A stretch of DNA of 61,530 nt, from positions 1 through 61,530 of the forward strand of contig NZ_JACMYP010000019.1 in the NCBI RefSeq assembly GCF_020889705.1, read 5' to 3'. Source of the DNA: Bradyrhizobium altum (GTDB lineage: Bacteria > Pseudomonadota > Alphaproteobacteria > Rhizobiales > Xanthobacteraceae). The notes below the pieces were generated by a model. The model was given only the letters and a program-made list of their open reading frames with translations. It searched no databases and was not told where the DNA came from. This document shows positions 17,897 through 26,475 of this stretch, piece after piece (the stretch's first letter is position 1; the number at the start of each line of letters is the position of its first letter). The translations under genes were made by a program, and so were the position numbers.

Positions 17897-18310
17897 ATGA
17901 AGATTGCCGTCGAAACGACCGTTGCCGCGCCGATCGCAGATGTCTGGCGCGCCTACACCACGCCCGAAGACATCAAGCAGTGGAATGCGGCCTCCGACGA
18001 TTGGCACACCACTGCTGCGATCGTGGACCTGCGCGCCGGTGGCGCATTCTCGTCGCGGATGGAAGCCAAGGACGGCAGCATGGGATTCGATTTCGCCGGC
18101 ACTTACACCAAGGTCGAGGCACCCCGGCTGCTGGAATATGCGTTCGGCGACCGCACCGCGCAGGTTGCGTTCACGCCTGAGGCGGGCGGCGTCAAGCTGC
18201 AGGTCAGCTTCGACGGCGAGGATACCCATTCGGTCGAGCAGCAGCGCGGCGGCTGGCAGGCGATCCTGGATAATTTCAAGCGCTACGTCGAGGCAAAGCA
18301 GCGGTCCTGA
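17897..18310 (+). CDS. SRPBCC / AHSA1-type START-like domain protein
   Basis: 137 residues, a single Bet v 1-like (SRPBCC) domain with a hydrophobic ligand pocket. Diagnostic features are MKIAVETTVAAPIADVWRAY (strand and helix start), TPEDIKQWN, a central RAGGAFSSRMEAKDGS and the C-terminal helix GGWQAILDNFKRYVEA. This is the YndB/AHSA1 subgroup; ligands are generally unknown. The frame extends far upstream, but the domain begins exactly at ATG 17897, with AAGGA seven bases upstream. Confidence 0.88.
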   Translation: MKIAVETTVAAPIADVWRAYTTPEDIKQWNAASDDWHTTAAIVDLRAGGAFSSRMEAKDGSMGFDFAGTYTKVEAPRLLEYAFGDRTAQVAFTPEAGGVKLQVSFDGEDTHSVEQQRGGWQAILDNFKRYVEAKQRS

Positions 18311-18538
18311 TCCGGCCACTGGAGGCGACGTGATCGATGCAGCAAGGGTCTGGCAGCTTGCGCTGCCAGCAAGATCGCGGGACGGACCTCCGGATCCGAG
18401 ACGTCGGTGATCGTCGTCGACACGCCGCCCGGGCCGGGCCGCCTCCTGCAGGTCGACGTCCACGCCTCCGACCACTTCGTCGCCGAATGGCTGATAGCGG
18501 GGGCGGAGCGCCCGCGCAGCTCTGCGCGAGAGGAAGGC

Positions 18539-18781
18539 ATGATGCTGAAACGACCGCGCGCGACCATGCCGGCGGGGATCCGTCGCGAACTCGACGCTGC
18601 CGGTCTGACGGAGGCGTTCAAGCAACGTCCACCGTATCAACGCAATGACTATCTGCACTGGATTGGCCGCAGCGTGCGGGCTGCCACCAAGCGCAAGCGG
18701 ATCGACCAGATGCTGGAAGAATTGAAAGCCGGCGGGGTCTATATGGGAATGGCGCATCGGCCGAGCAAACGGGCGAGGTGA
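18539..18781 (+). CDS. YdeI/OmpD-associated family protein
   Basis: 80 residues from ATG 18539 with AGGAA five bases upstream. The core PPYQRNDYLHWIGRSV and TKRKRIDQMLEELKAGG is the helical domain of the YdeI/OmpD-associated (OmdA-like) family, reported in connection with bacteriocin or antimicrobial resistance in other bacteria. Only this C-terminal-type domain is present, without the N-terminal DUF1905-type part. The 228 bases upstream hold no gene I can identify. Confidence 0.65.
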   Translation: MMLKRPRATMPAGIRRELDAAGLTEAFKQRPPYQRNDYLHWIGRSVRAATKRKRIDQMLEELKAGGVYMGMAHRPSKRAR

Positions 18782-18825
18782 TCGTTCTCTCGGCGCGGTC
18801 GCGATGGTCGTCAGGAGCAAATGCG

Positions 18826-19041
18826 ATGCGTTGTGTCTTGGCACTTGGCCTACTGGTCATCCTTTGCGTGTCTGCGAGCGCCGCAACACGGCGTCACTCC
18901 CACGCACGCCAACCCGCAACCGTTCGTTCGCCTGCGGCTGCAACGCCGACGGCGCGCTTCGCCGTTCCCGGCTGGAGTGACGAATCGACGCGGCAATGGC
19001 TCGACCGCGCGTCGGAAAATGCCGGCCGAGGCGGCGGATAG
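18826..19041 (+). CDS. Small secreted protein
   Basis: 71 residues from ATG 18826, with CAGGAG eight bases upstream. A signal peptide MRCVLALGLLVILCVSASA is followed by a His/Arg/Pro/Ala-rich region and the end WSDESTRQWLDRASENAG. It is exported to the periplasm if the signal is right. The family is unknown. Confidence 0.55.
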   Translation: MRCVLALGLLVILCVSASAATRRHSHARQPATVRSPAAATPTARFAVPGWSDESTRQWLDRASENAGRGGG

Positions 19042-19064
19042 TGCGGTAGCCCCTCGCGCCAAAC

Positions 19065-19361
19065 TCAATCGGCACCGTCGTCTTCGGTTCCCCGCGCGCT
19101 CGATGCCGAGCGCCCGCCGTATTGCCGAGGAGCAGCCGCGGCCCTCCTCGTGCTCACGCCTTCGCTTTCACGTAGTTCCTTCCGTGCGCGCCGCGCGCTT
19201 CGCATCGCTTGTTTGATGTTTGCATCATGCGAGTCCTCGTCGAAGAACAGCACGATCTCGCAGCTCGGGCACTGACGCGAGTAACCGTTCTGCAGCCGCT
19301 TGGCGCGATCACGAAAGACGTTCTTGCAGCGTGTGCAACGGATCTGGACGGAGTCTTCCAT
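19065..19361 (-). CDS. Small zinc-ribbon protein
   Basis: 98 residues from ATG 19361 (MEDSVQIRCTRCKNVFRDRA). Two CxxC knuckles, CTRC (Cys9, Cys12) and CPSC (Cys31, Cys34), are spaced like a zinc ribbon of the MJ0042 or FmdB type. A helical linker and a disordered Arg/Ala/Ser-rich C-terminus follow. It probably binds one zinc ion and may contact nucleic acid; the partner is unknown. Confidence 0.7.
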   Translation of the reverse strand: MEDSVQIRCTRCKNVFRDRAKRLQNGYSRQCPSCEIVLFFDEDSHDANIKQAMRSARRARKELRESEGVSTRRAAAAPRQYGGRSASSARGTEDDGAD

Positions 19362-19885
19362 ATCGATCCCAAATATCCACGAACAATGAGCGCGCTGGCA
19401 ATCTCTTCGAGGAAGCAATTCCAGATTAAGAAATCACGAAGCACGCCGCCCAAGATCGCTGCGAGAATTGGAACCTAGCAACGTGACGAACAGAATACGT
19501 TCGACATCTCAAGCGCCGTCGGAACTTTGTTCACGCACGGAGAACTACGGAATCGTTGCGTGCGCTGAATGATAAAGAACAAGACGCGATTTCGGAGGAG
19601 ATCGTGAACATCAAAAAGAATGACCTCAGCGCGTGGGCCACGCTGAGGCCAAGTTGACACTTTGGTCGTGAGGCACCGTCACCAGTGCCTCGGTGCTTAA
19701 CCTAGCTTCGTTTCTCTGCAGCCAAATAGCCCATATGGGCCATGATCGTTGGCACAGAACGTGCAGAGTTGGAGCTGTCAGGATTTTGCATCACCTTCCT
19801 GGGGCTAGGAGCAGCGCCGTCCGCGTCTATTTCAAGCGGGCGGCGTTGTGCATTTCGGCCGCCGGTACGCGGCTTCGATCAGGGA
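19362..19885. other. Intergenic region without a confident gene
   Basis: The stretch is lower in GC than its neighbours. Two short frames can be read at 19571-19660 (one with GGAGGAG just before a GTG at 19604, giving 17 codons), but neither is convincing. The notable content is a pair of hairpins at 19624-19691. It may be decayed DNA or carry a small RNA. Confidence 0.5.
19624..19691. other. Pair of perfect stem-loops
   Basis: CCTCAGCG (19624-19631) pairs with CGCTGAGG (19641-19648). GAGGCAC (19670-19676) pairs with GTGCCTC (19685-19691). Both stems are perfect, with loops of 9 and 8 bases. No T tract follows, and no gene boundary explains them. Confidence 0.5.
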
Positions 19886-20341
19886 TCAGCGATCCATCGG
19901 CCGAACTTCCAGGCTCTCGATTTTGACCGGCGGAGCCGAGAAAGCATCCTCGTTCAACGGATGCAGCGTGATCGGAGTATTCGTGCCGCCGGTGAGGACA
20001 TTGTCGCCCGCGCCGCTTGCGTGGATGTAGCTGCCGGCGAGTTGGTCGAGCCCGAGCCACGGCACTGGCGCCATCACCTTCCAGGTCAGTGCGACTTCCT
20101 GGTCGCCGATGAAAATGCCGAGATTGGGAATAGCTGCGACGTAACGGCTGTCCGGTGCGCTATCGGCGTGCAGCACGCAATCGAGATTGGTCACCGCGCC
20201 CAGGATGAAACCGGTATCGGGGCCGCCACGACACGCGAGCGTTCCGGCCTGCACCTGTTGCGCCTCGGCGGTTGCGATGGGCGTGGCGAGAACGGCCGCG
20301 CCCCATACCGCAACGATGACCCAATGACCCGTTGTACGCAT
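19886..20341 (-). CDS. DUF992 family secreted protein
   Basis: 151 residues from ATG 20341, with a signal peptide ending around TAEA before QQVQAGTLACRGG. The features GxLxCR near the mature N-terminus, LDCVLHAD and the repeated Gly-rich strands are those of DUF992, a periplasmic beta-rich domain common in Rhizobiales, of unknown function. The C-terminal part, VKIESLEVRPMDR, is slightly longer than the core domain. The frame continues upstream of the ATG, but that part is not needed. Confidence 0.82.
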   Translation of the reverse strand: MRTTGHWVIVAVWGAAVLATPIATAEAQQVQAGTLACRGGPDTGFILGAVTNLDCVLHADSAPDSRYVAAIPNLGIFIGDQEVALTWKVMAPVPWLGLDQLAGSYIHASGAGDNVLTGGTNTPITLHPLNEDAFSAPPVKIESLEVRPMDR

Positions 20342-20567
20342 GGCGCTGTACAACGCGAAGGGACGCGCAATCGGTCCACGCTCTCGCGTGCGGCATTCGC
20401 TGGTGGTTAAGGGATCCTTAGAATTGGGGCGGCCAACGAAACTACGCCGCCGGGCTCGAAATGAATTGTCCCGGCGGCGCCCTGTTTCAATCTGGGCCCG
20501 CAATCCCAGTCATGTTCTGTCTGCGAGACTGCCGCCAAGGTTCGAGTAACCCGTATTCATACGGGCG

Positions 20568-20702
20568 TCAGCGTCTCGCGACAGTCTGGGGTCGGCTGCT
20601 GACTCTCTTGTGCCCCGGCGGAGGTCCGATGGTCACCCAGACCACCGCGGCAATCACCACAGCCGTCAGGATGGCGCCGGCCAAGGGCCGATCGTTATCC
20701 AT
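20568..20702 (-). CDS. 44-residue single-pass membrane protein
   Basis: Starts MDNDRPLAGAILTAVVIA at 20702. A single helix (AGAILTAVVIAAVVWVTIG) is followed by a basic Pro/Arg tail (PPPGHKRVSSRPQTVARR). It begins 13 bases after the stop of the upstream 27-residue frame on the same strand, so the two probably form one transcript. The frame is also open upstream, through tRNA sequence, which cannot be coding. Confidence 0.4.
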   Translation of the reverse strand: MDNDRPLAGAILTAVVIAAVVWVTIGPPPGHKRVSSRPQTVARR

Positions 20703-20715
20703 GGTCCGTGCCTGT

Positions 20716-20799
20716 TCAGATATGATGCTCGACCTTCCGCATCTCCTGCAGGCGAGCCAGACAAAAATCCCGATACAATTCGTTGATGAAATCCCACAT
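20716..20799 (-). CDS. 27-residue small protein
   Basis: ATG 20799 has AGGGGA six bases upstream, a good ribosome-binding site. The peptide reads MWDFINELYRDFCLARLQEM and ends RKVEHHI. It is an amphipathic helix with aromatic and basic faces, resembling short proteins I have seen in Bradyrhizobium that end ARLxEMRK. That resemblance is from memory and unverified. Confidence 0.5.
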   Translation of the reverse strand: MWDFINELYRDFCLARLQEMRKVEHHI

Positions 20800-20901
20800 G
20801 ACCGAATCCCCTTTTGGTGCAATGACGGGACGCTATCCCGGCTTTGTTTCCGGCCGGCTTCGCGGCGTCCGGAAAATGGCTTCATCGAACGGGGAGTGGC
20901 G

Positions 20902-20978
20902 TGGCGATCCCGGCAGGATTCGAACCTGCAACCCGCGGAGTAGAAATCCGCTACTCTATCCAGTTGAGCTACGGGACC
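20902..20978 (-). tRNA. tRNA-Arg (anticodon TCT)
   Basis: On the minus strand the gene starts GGTCCCG and ends with discriminator G and an encoded CCA. The acceptor stem GGTCCCG pairs with CGGGATC with one G-T. The anticodon stem is GCGGA/TCCGC around loop TTTCTAC, giving anticodon TCT (Arg, AGA codons). The T arm is GCAGG, TTCGAAT, CCTGC. No integrase or gene-fragment duplication is seen beside it. Confidence 0.96.
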
Positions 20979-21267
20979 GTGGCCGCCTTGTAGCATCCGC
21001 AATATGAAAAATCCGCCTTTCCGCCAAGTCCGTCCGAACCGATTTTTGTGGTCAGACGACAAAGGCGAGCAGGGGTCCCGTCCTGTGTTGGCCAGACCCG
21101 CCCGCCGAGCCGGCATGACGCTGCCGCCGGGGCTGGTCGAAGGAATGTCGGCAATGCAATCTGCGACGTTTTCGTCCGTTCATGTCAGCGCCTTCACTCC
21201 GTCACCTTTTCGCGCATTTTTTAGCCCCAACGCGGCGGTCGACCGCGGGGCGTTCAGGAGCTCCATC

Positions 21268-24200
21268 ATGATCGGATTGGTTCGTGCGGCCGCACTTTGC
21301 GCCACGCTGGCACTCGGCCTGGTGAGCGCCCAGGCTGCGGACAAGGCCTTCAGGCGGGACGATCTCGCCGATTCTGCGATCAAGCTGGAAGCCCAGATCA
21401 AGAGCGAGGCGGGCGCGGTCAACAAGTCGGCCGCGACCTTGCGCATCGACGCGGACGCAGCCTTCAAGCGCAATGATTTCCGCGGCGGGCTCACGATCCT
21501 CGGCCAGATCGCGGCAACCGCGCCCGAGGACGGTGCCAACTGGCTGCGGCTTGCCAGGACCGTCTTCCAGATCCGGTCGGCCAGCTCCAGCGAACAGACC
21601 TTCCTGATGGAGCGCGCCTCCACCGCCGCCTACATCGCCTATCAGCGCGCCGGCAATGCGGGCGAGGAGGCCGATTCGTTGGCCGTGCTCGGCAAGGCGC
21701 TCGCGGAGCGCAAGCTGTGGCGTCCGGCGCTCGACGCGCTGCGGCTGTCGCTCGACCTGCGCGAGGTCGCCGACGTCCGGGGTCAGTATGAGAAGATGCG
21801 CGACGAGCACGGCTTCCGGCTGCTCGATTATACCGTCGATTCCGACGCAGCCTCGCCGCGGGCCTGCTTCCAGTTCTCCGAGGAACTGGCCAAGCGCGTC
21901 GACTTTGCGCCGTACCTCGCGCTCGCAGGCACCGACAAGCCGGCGCTGTCGGCAGAAGGCCAGCAGCTCTGCGTCGACGGGCTGAAGCACGGCGAGCGCT
22001 ACAACATCAATCTGCGCGCCGGGCTGCCGTCGACCGTCAAGGAGACCCTGCCGAAATCGGCCGAGTTCAACATCTATGTCCGCGACCGCAAGCCGTTCGT
22101 GCGGTTCACCGGACGGGCCTATGTGCTGCCGCGGACCGGACAGCGCGGTATCCCGGTGGTTAGCGTCAACACGCCGGCGGTCACGGTCAACGTGTTCCGG
22201 ATCGGCGACCGCAACCTGATCAACACCGTGATCGACAGCGACTTCCAGGGCACGCTGAGCCGCTATCAGCTCTCCGATCTCGGCGACCAGCGCGGCGTCA
22301 AGGTGTGGTCAGGCGAGCTTGCGACCGCCACCACGCTGAACCAGGACGTCGTCACCGCATTTCCCGTCGACCAGGCGCTGGGTGACCTGCAACCGGGCGT
22401 CTATGTCATGACCGCCGCGGCCAAGGGACCAGGCAGCGACGACGACGGCACGCTGGCGACGCAATGGTTCATCGTCTCGGACATGGGCTTGTCGGCGTTC
22501 TCCGGCAACGACGGTATCCACGTCTTCGTCAACTCGCTGGCCTCGACCGAACCGGTCGCCAATGCCGAAGTGAAGCTGGTCGCCCGCAACAACGAGATCC
22601 TGGCCACCCGCAAGACCGATGCAGCAGGCCATGTGCTGTTCGAGCAGGGGCTGGCGCGCGGCGAGGGCGGATTGTCGCCGGCACTGCTGACGGTGACGGA
22701 CGAGAAGGCCGACTATGCCTTCCTGGGCCTGAAGACCAACGCCTTCGACCTCACCGACCGCGGCGTCGCAGGGCGCGCGATCCCGGCCGGCGCGGACGCC
22801 TTCGTCTATGCCGAGCGCGGCGTCTACCGCTCCAACGAGACCGTCTATTTGACCGCGCTGCTGCGCGACGGACAAGGCAACGCCCTGACCGGGACGCCGC
22901 TGACCATGGTGATCGAGCGGCCCGACGGCGTCGAATTCCGCCGCACCGTGCTGCCCGACCAGGGCGCCGGCGGCCGGATGCTGGCGGTGGCGCTGAACTC
23001 CGCGGTGCCCACGGGAAGCTGGCGGGCGCGCGTCTTTACCGATCCCAAGGGCTCGTCGGTCGGCGAGACCACCTTCATGGTCGAGGATTACATCCCCGAG
23101 CGGATCGAATTCGACCTGACCAGCAAGGAGAAGGTGATCAAAGCTGAAGTTCCAGTGGAACTTCAGGTTTCCGGCCACTTCCTCTATGGCGCGCCGGCCT
23201 CGGGTCTGCAGCTCGAAGGCGATATGCTGGTCGCACCTAGCGCGGCCGGGCGGCCCGGCTATGCCGGGTACCAGTTCGGCGTCGACGACGAGCAGACCGC
23301 GAGCAACGAGCGGACCCCGATCGAGGACCTGCCGGAGGCCGATGCCAACGGCGCGGCGAGCTTCCCGGTCAAGCTCGAGAAGGTCCCGGCCTCGACCCGG
23401 CCGCAGGAGGCCCAGATCTTCATCCGCATGGCGGAGACCGGCGGCCGTTCGGTCGAGCGCAAGATCGTGCTGCCGGTGGCCCCAGTGGCCTCGCTGATCG
23501 GGGTCAAGCCGCTGTTCGGCGACAAGAGCGTGGCCGAGGGTGACAAGGCCGAGTTCGACGTCGTGTTCGTCGCGCCCGACGGCAAGCAGCTGCCGCGCAA
23601 CGGACTGCGCTACGAGCTGTTGAAGCTGGAGTCGCGTTACCAATGGTACCGGCAGAATTCGTCCTGGCAGTATGAGCCGGTCAAATCGACCCGCCGCGTT
23701 GCCGATGGCGACGTCAATCTCGCGGCCGACAAGCCGATGCGCCTGACCTTCCAGCCGCAGCCCGGCCGCTACCGGCTCGATGTGAAATCGACCGATGCCG
23801 ATGGTCCGGTGACCTCGGTGCAGTTCGATGTCGGCTGGTACTCGGACGGCAGTGCCGACACGCCCGATCTGCTCGAAACCTCGATCGACAAGCCGGAATA
23901 CCAGTCCGGCGACACCATGACGGTGTCGGTGAACGCGCGCATCGCCGGGAAGCTCACGGTCTATGTGCTCGGCGACCGCCTGCTGACGACCCAAAGCGTC
24001 GACGTCAAGGAGGGCACCCAGCAGGTCAAGCTCCCGGTCGGCAAGGACTGGGGCACCGGCGCTTACGTCATGACGACGCTGCGCCGTCCGCTCGATGCCG
24101 CCGCCGGGCGCATGCCGGGCCGCGCGATCGGGCTGAAATGGTTCGGCATCGACAAGAAGACACGCACGCTGGCCGTCGAGCTTTCGCCGCCCGCATTGGT

Positions 24201-26475
24201 GCGGCCGGGCACGACGCTGAAGATTCCGGTCAAGCTCGGCGGGCTCAATCCCGGCGAGGACGCCAAGGTGGTGCTGGCTGCGGTCGATGTCGGCATTCTC
24301 AATTTGACCAACTACAAGCCGCCGGCGCCGGACGACTATTATCTCGGCCAGCGCCGCCTGACCGCCGAGATCCGTGACCTCTACGGCCAGCTGATCGACG
24401 GCATGCAGGGCACCCAGGGTCAGATCCGGAGCGGCGGTGACGCCGCCGGTGCCGAGCTGCAGGGCTCGCCGCCGACGCAGAAGCCGCTCGCGCTCTATTC
24501 CGGTATCGTCACGGTCGGCCCTGACGGCACTGCCGAGGTGAGCTTCGACATCCCCGAATTCGCCGGCACGGCGCGGGTGATGGGGGTGGCGTGGAGCGCC
24601 ACAAGACTCGGCCGCGCCAATGTTGATGTGATCGTGCGCGATCCCGTGGTGGTGACCGCGACATTGCCGCGTTTCCTGCTGACCGGTGACAAGGGCACCA
24701 TCAGCATGGATATCGACAATGTCGAAGGCGCCGCCGGCGATTACGCCGTCAGCGTCAAGGCAAGCGGCCCGATCAAGGCCTCGGGCAATCCGACCACGAC
24801 GGTGAAGCTCGCCGCCAAGCAGCGCACCTCGCTGTCGCTCGGCCTCGAGGCCGGCGGCGCAGGGCGCGCCGATTTCGACGTCGACATTTCCGGGCCGAAC
24901 GGGATGACGTTGGCGCGGCACTATGCGCTCGACGTCAAGCCGGCGACCCAGGTGCTGGCGCGCCGCTCGATCCGCACGCTGGCGAAGGGCGAGAGCCTGA
25001 CGCTGACGTCCGATATGTTCTCCGATCTGGTGCCGGGCACCGGCAGCGTCTCGGTCTCGGCGAGCCTGTCGACCGCGCTCGATGCGGCGAGCATCCTGAA
25101 GGCGCTCGACCGCTACCCTTATGGTTGCTCCGAACAGATCGCCAGCCGCGCGTTGCCGCTGCTTTATGTCAACGATCTCGCCGCCGGCGCCCATCTTGCG
25201 ATGGACACCGCGGTCGACCAGCGCATCCGCGACGCGATCGAACGGCTGCTGGCGCGACAAGGATCGAATGGCTCGTTCGGCCTGTGGTCGGCGGGCGGCG
25301 ACGACGCCTGGCTCGACGCCTACGTCACCGACTTCCTGACCCGGGCCCGTGAAAAGGGCTTTGCGGTGCCGGACGTGCTGTTCAAGAACGCACTCGACCG
25401 CGTCAGGAATTCGGTGGTCAATGCCAACGAGCCGGAGAAGGACGGCGGCCGCGATCTGGCCTACGGCCTCTACGTGCTCGCGCGCAACGGCGCCGCGCCG
25501 ATCGGCGACCTGCGCTATCTCGCCGACACCAAGCTGAACAATCTGGCGACGCCGATTTCCAAGGCGCAGCTTGCCGCGGCGCTGGCGCTGGTCGGCGACA
25601 AGGCGCGGGCGGAGCGGGTCTATGGTGCCGCGCTCGATGCGCTGAACCCCAAACCGGTGATCGAGTTCGGCCGGGTCGATTACGGCTCGGCGCTGCGCGA
25701 TGCGGCGGCGCTGGTTTCGCTCGCCGGCGAGGGCAATGCGCCGCGCACTACGCTGACGCAGGCCGTGCTGCGGGTCGAAGCGGCGCGGGGGCTGTCGCCT
25801 TACACATCGACGCAGGAGAATGCGTGGATGGTGCTGGCGGCACGCGCGCTCGCCAGGGAGACGATGGCGCTCGACATCAATGGCCAGCCGGTCAAGACCG
25901 CGGTCTATCGCAGCTACAAGGCCGAGGAGATGACGGGCCAGCCGCTCAAGATCACCAATACTGGCGATGCGCCGGTGCAGGCGGTGATCTCGGTGTCGGG
26001 CTCGCCGGTGACGCCGGAACCCGCCGCCTCCAACGGCTTCAAGATCGAGCGCAGCTATTTCACGCTCGACGGCAAGCCGGCCGACGTCAGCAAGGCGAAA
26101 CAGAATGACCGCTTCGCGGTTGTGCTGAAGGTGACGGAAGCCAAACCGGAATTCGGTCACATCATGGTGGCCGACTATCTGCCGGCGGGGCTCGAGATCG
26201 ACAACCCGAACCTGGTGTCGTCGGGCGATTCCGGCACGCTCGAGTGGATCGAGGACGGCGTCGAACCGAAGAACACCGAGTTCCGCGATGACCGCTTCAC
26301 CGCGGCGATCGACCGGGGCGCCAACGACAAGTCGGTGTTCACTGTCGCCTATGTCGTGCGCGCGGTGTCACCCGGCAAATACGTGCTGCCGCAGGCTTAT
26401 GTCGAGGACATGTACAACCCCTCGCGCTACGGCCGCAGCGGCACCGGCGCAGTCGAGGTCAAGCCGGCGAAATGA
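21268..26475 (+). CDS. Bacterial alpha-2-macroglobulin (YfhM/ECAM-like)
   Basis: A very large periplasmic protein (1735 residues) thought to trap foreign proteases by a bait-region and thioester mechanism, working alongside the penicillin-binding protein PbpC. The signal peptide MIGLVRAAALCATLALGLVS ends near AQA. There is no lipobox cysteine, unlike the E. coli protein. Macroglobulin-type beta domains fill the first 1200 residues. The thioester motif is YGCSEQ (Cys1287 to Gln1290), followed by an alpha/alpha-toroid. ATG 21268 has CAGGAG seven bases upstream; the frame is open to 21004, but that part is non-coding. The stop overlaps the pbpC start (ATGA). Confidence 0.93.
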   Translation: MIGLVRAAALCATLALGLVSAQAADKAFRRDDLADSAIKLEAQIKSEAGAVNKSAATLRIDADAAFKRNDFRGGLTILGQIAATAPEDGANWLRLARTVFQIRSASSSEQTFLMERASTAAYIAYQRAGNAGEEADSLAVLGKALAERKLWRPALDALRLSLDLREVADVRGQYEKMRDEHGFRLLDYTVDSDAASPRACFQFSEELAKRVDFAPYLALAGTDKPALSAEGQQLCVDGLKHGERYNINLRAGLPSTVKETLPKSAEFNIYVRDRKPFVRFTGRAYVLPRTGQRGIPVVSVNTPAVTVNVFRIGDRNLINTVIDSDFQGTLSRYQLSDLGDQRGVKVWSGELATATTLNQDVVTAFPVDQALGDLQPGVYVMTAAAKGPGSDDDGTLATQWFIVSDMGLSAFSGNDGIHVFVNSLASTEPVANAEVKLVARNNEILATRKTDAAGHVLFEQGLARGEGGLSPALLTVTDEKADYAFLGLKTNAFDLTDRGVAGRAIPAGADAFVYAERGVYRSNETVYLTALLRDGQGNALTGTPLTMVIERPDGVEFRRTVLPDQGAGGRMLAVALNSAVPTGSWRARVFTDPKGSSVGETTFMVEDYIPERIEFDLTSKEKVIKAEVPVELQVSGHFLYGAPASGLQLEGDMLVAPSAAGRPGYAGYQFGVDDEQTASNERTPIEDLPEADANGAASFPVKLEKVPASTRPQEAQIFIRMAETGGRSVERKIVLPVAPVASLIGVKPLFGDKSVAEGDKAEFDVVFVAPDGKQLPRNGLRYELLKLESRYQWYRQNSSWQYEPVKSTRRVADGDVNLAADKPMRLTFQPQPGRYRLDVKSTDADGPVTSVQFDVGWYSDGSADTPDLLETSIDKPEYQSGDTMTVSVNARIAGKLTVYVLGDRLLTTQSVDVKEGTQQVKLPVGKDWGTGAYVMTTLRRPLDAAAGRMPGRAIGLKWFGIDKKTRTLAVELSPPALVRPGTTLKIPVKLGGLNPGEDAKVVLAAVDVGILNLTNYKPPAPDDYYLGQRRLTAEIRDLYGQLIDGMQGTQGQIRSGGDAAGAELQGSPPTQKPLALYSGIVTVGPDGTAEVSFDIPEFAGTARVMGVAWSATRLGRANVDVIVRDPVVVTATLPRFLLTGDKGTISMDIDNVEGAAGDYAVSVKASGPIKASGNPTTTVKLAAKQRTSLSLGLEAGGAGRADFDVDISGPNGMTLARHYALDVKPATQVLARRSIRTLAKGESLTLTSDMFSDLVPGTGSVSVSASLSTALDAASILKALDRYPYGCSEQIASRALPLLYVNDLAAGAHLAMDTAVDQRIRDAIERLLARQGSNGSFGLWSAGGDDAWLDAYVTDFLTRAREKGFAVPDVLFKNALDRVRNSVVNANEPEKDGGRDLAYGLYVLARNGAAPIGDLRYLADTKLNNLATPISKAQLAAALALVGDKARAERVYGAALDALNPKPVIEFGRVDYGSALRDAAALVSLAGEGNAPRTTLTQAVLRVEAARGLSPYTSTQENAWMVLAARALARETMALDINGQPVKTAVYRSYKAEEMTGQPLKITNTGDAPVQAVISVSGSPVTPEPAASNGFKIERSYFTLDGKPADVSKAKQNDRFAVVLKVTEAKPEFGHIMVADYLPAGLEIDNPNLVSSGDSGTLEWIEDGVEPKNTEFRDDRFTAAIDRGANDKSVFTVAYVVRAVSPGKYVLPQAYVEDMYNPSRYGRSGTGAVEVKPAK

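Noticed and set aside
18311..18538. Possible gene remnant between the SRPBCC and YdeI-like genes (a GTG at 18330 reading like a YjbR-type N-terminus)
   Set aside because: Only about a dozen residues look suggestive, and the frame does not continue into a recognisable domain.
19475..19660. 61-codon minus-strand frame
   Set aside because: No ribosome-binding site, weak codon bias, and it overlaps the double-hairpin region.
19886..20503. Longer start for the DUF992 protein at 20503
   Set aside because: The added 54 residues are Arg-rich shadow sequence, and the signal peptide begins at 20341.
20902..21267. Genomic island attached to tRNA-Arg
   Set aside because: No integrase and no repeated tRNA 3' end seen; the flanking envelope genes look like core genome.
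22309..26160. Very long open frame (about 1283 codons) on the minus strand opposite the macroglobulin gene
   Set aside because: Composition is the His/Arg/Asp/Leu-rich pattern typical of GC-rich antisense shadows; no domain is recognisable, and the sense gene is certain.
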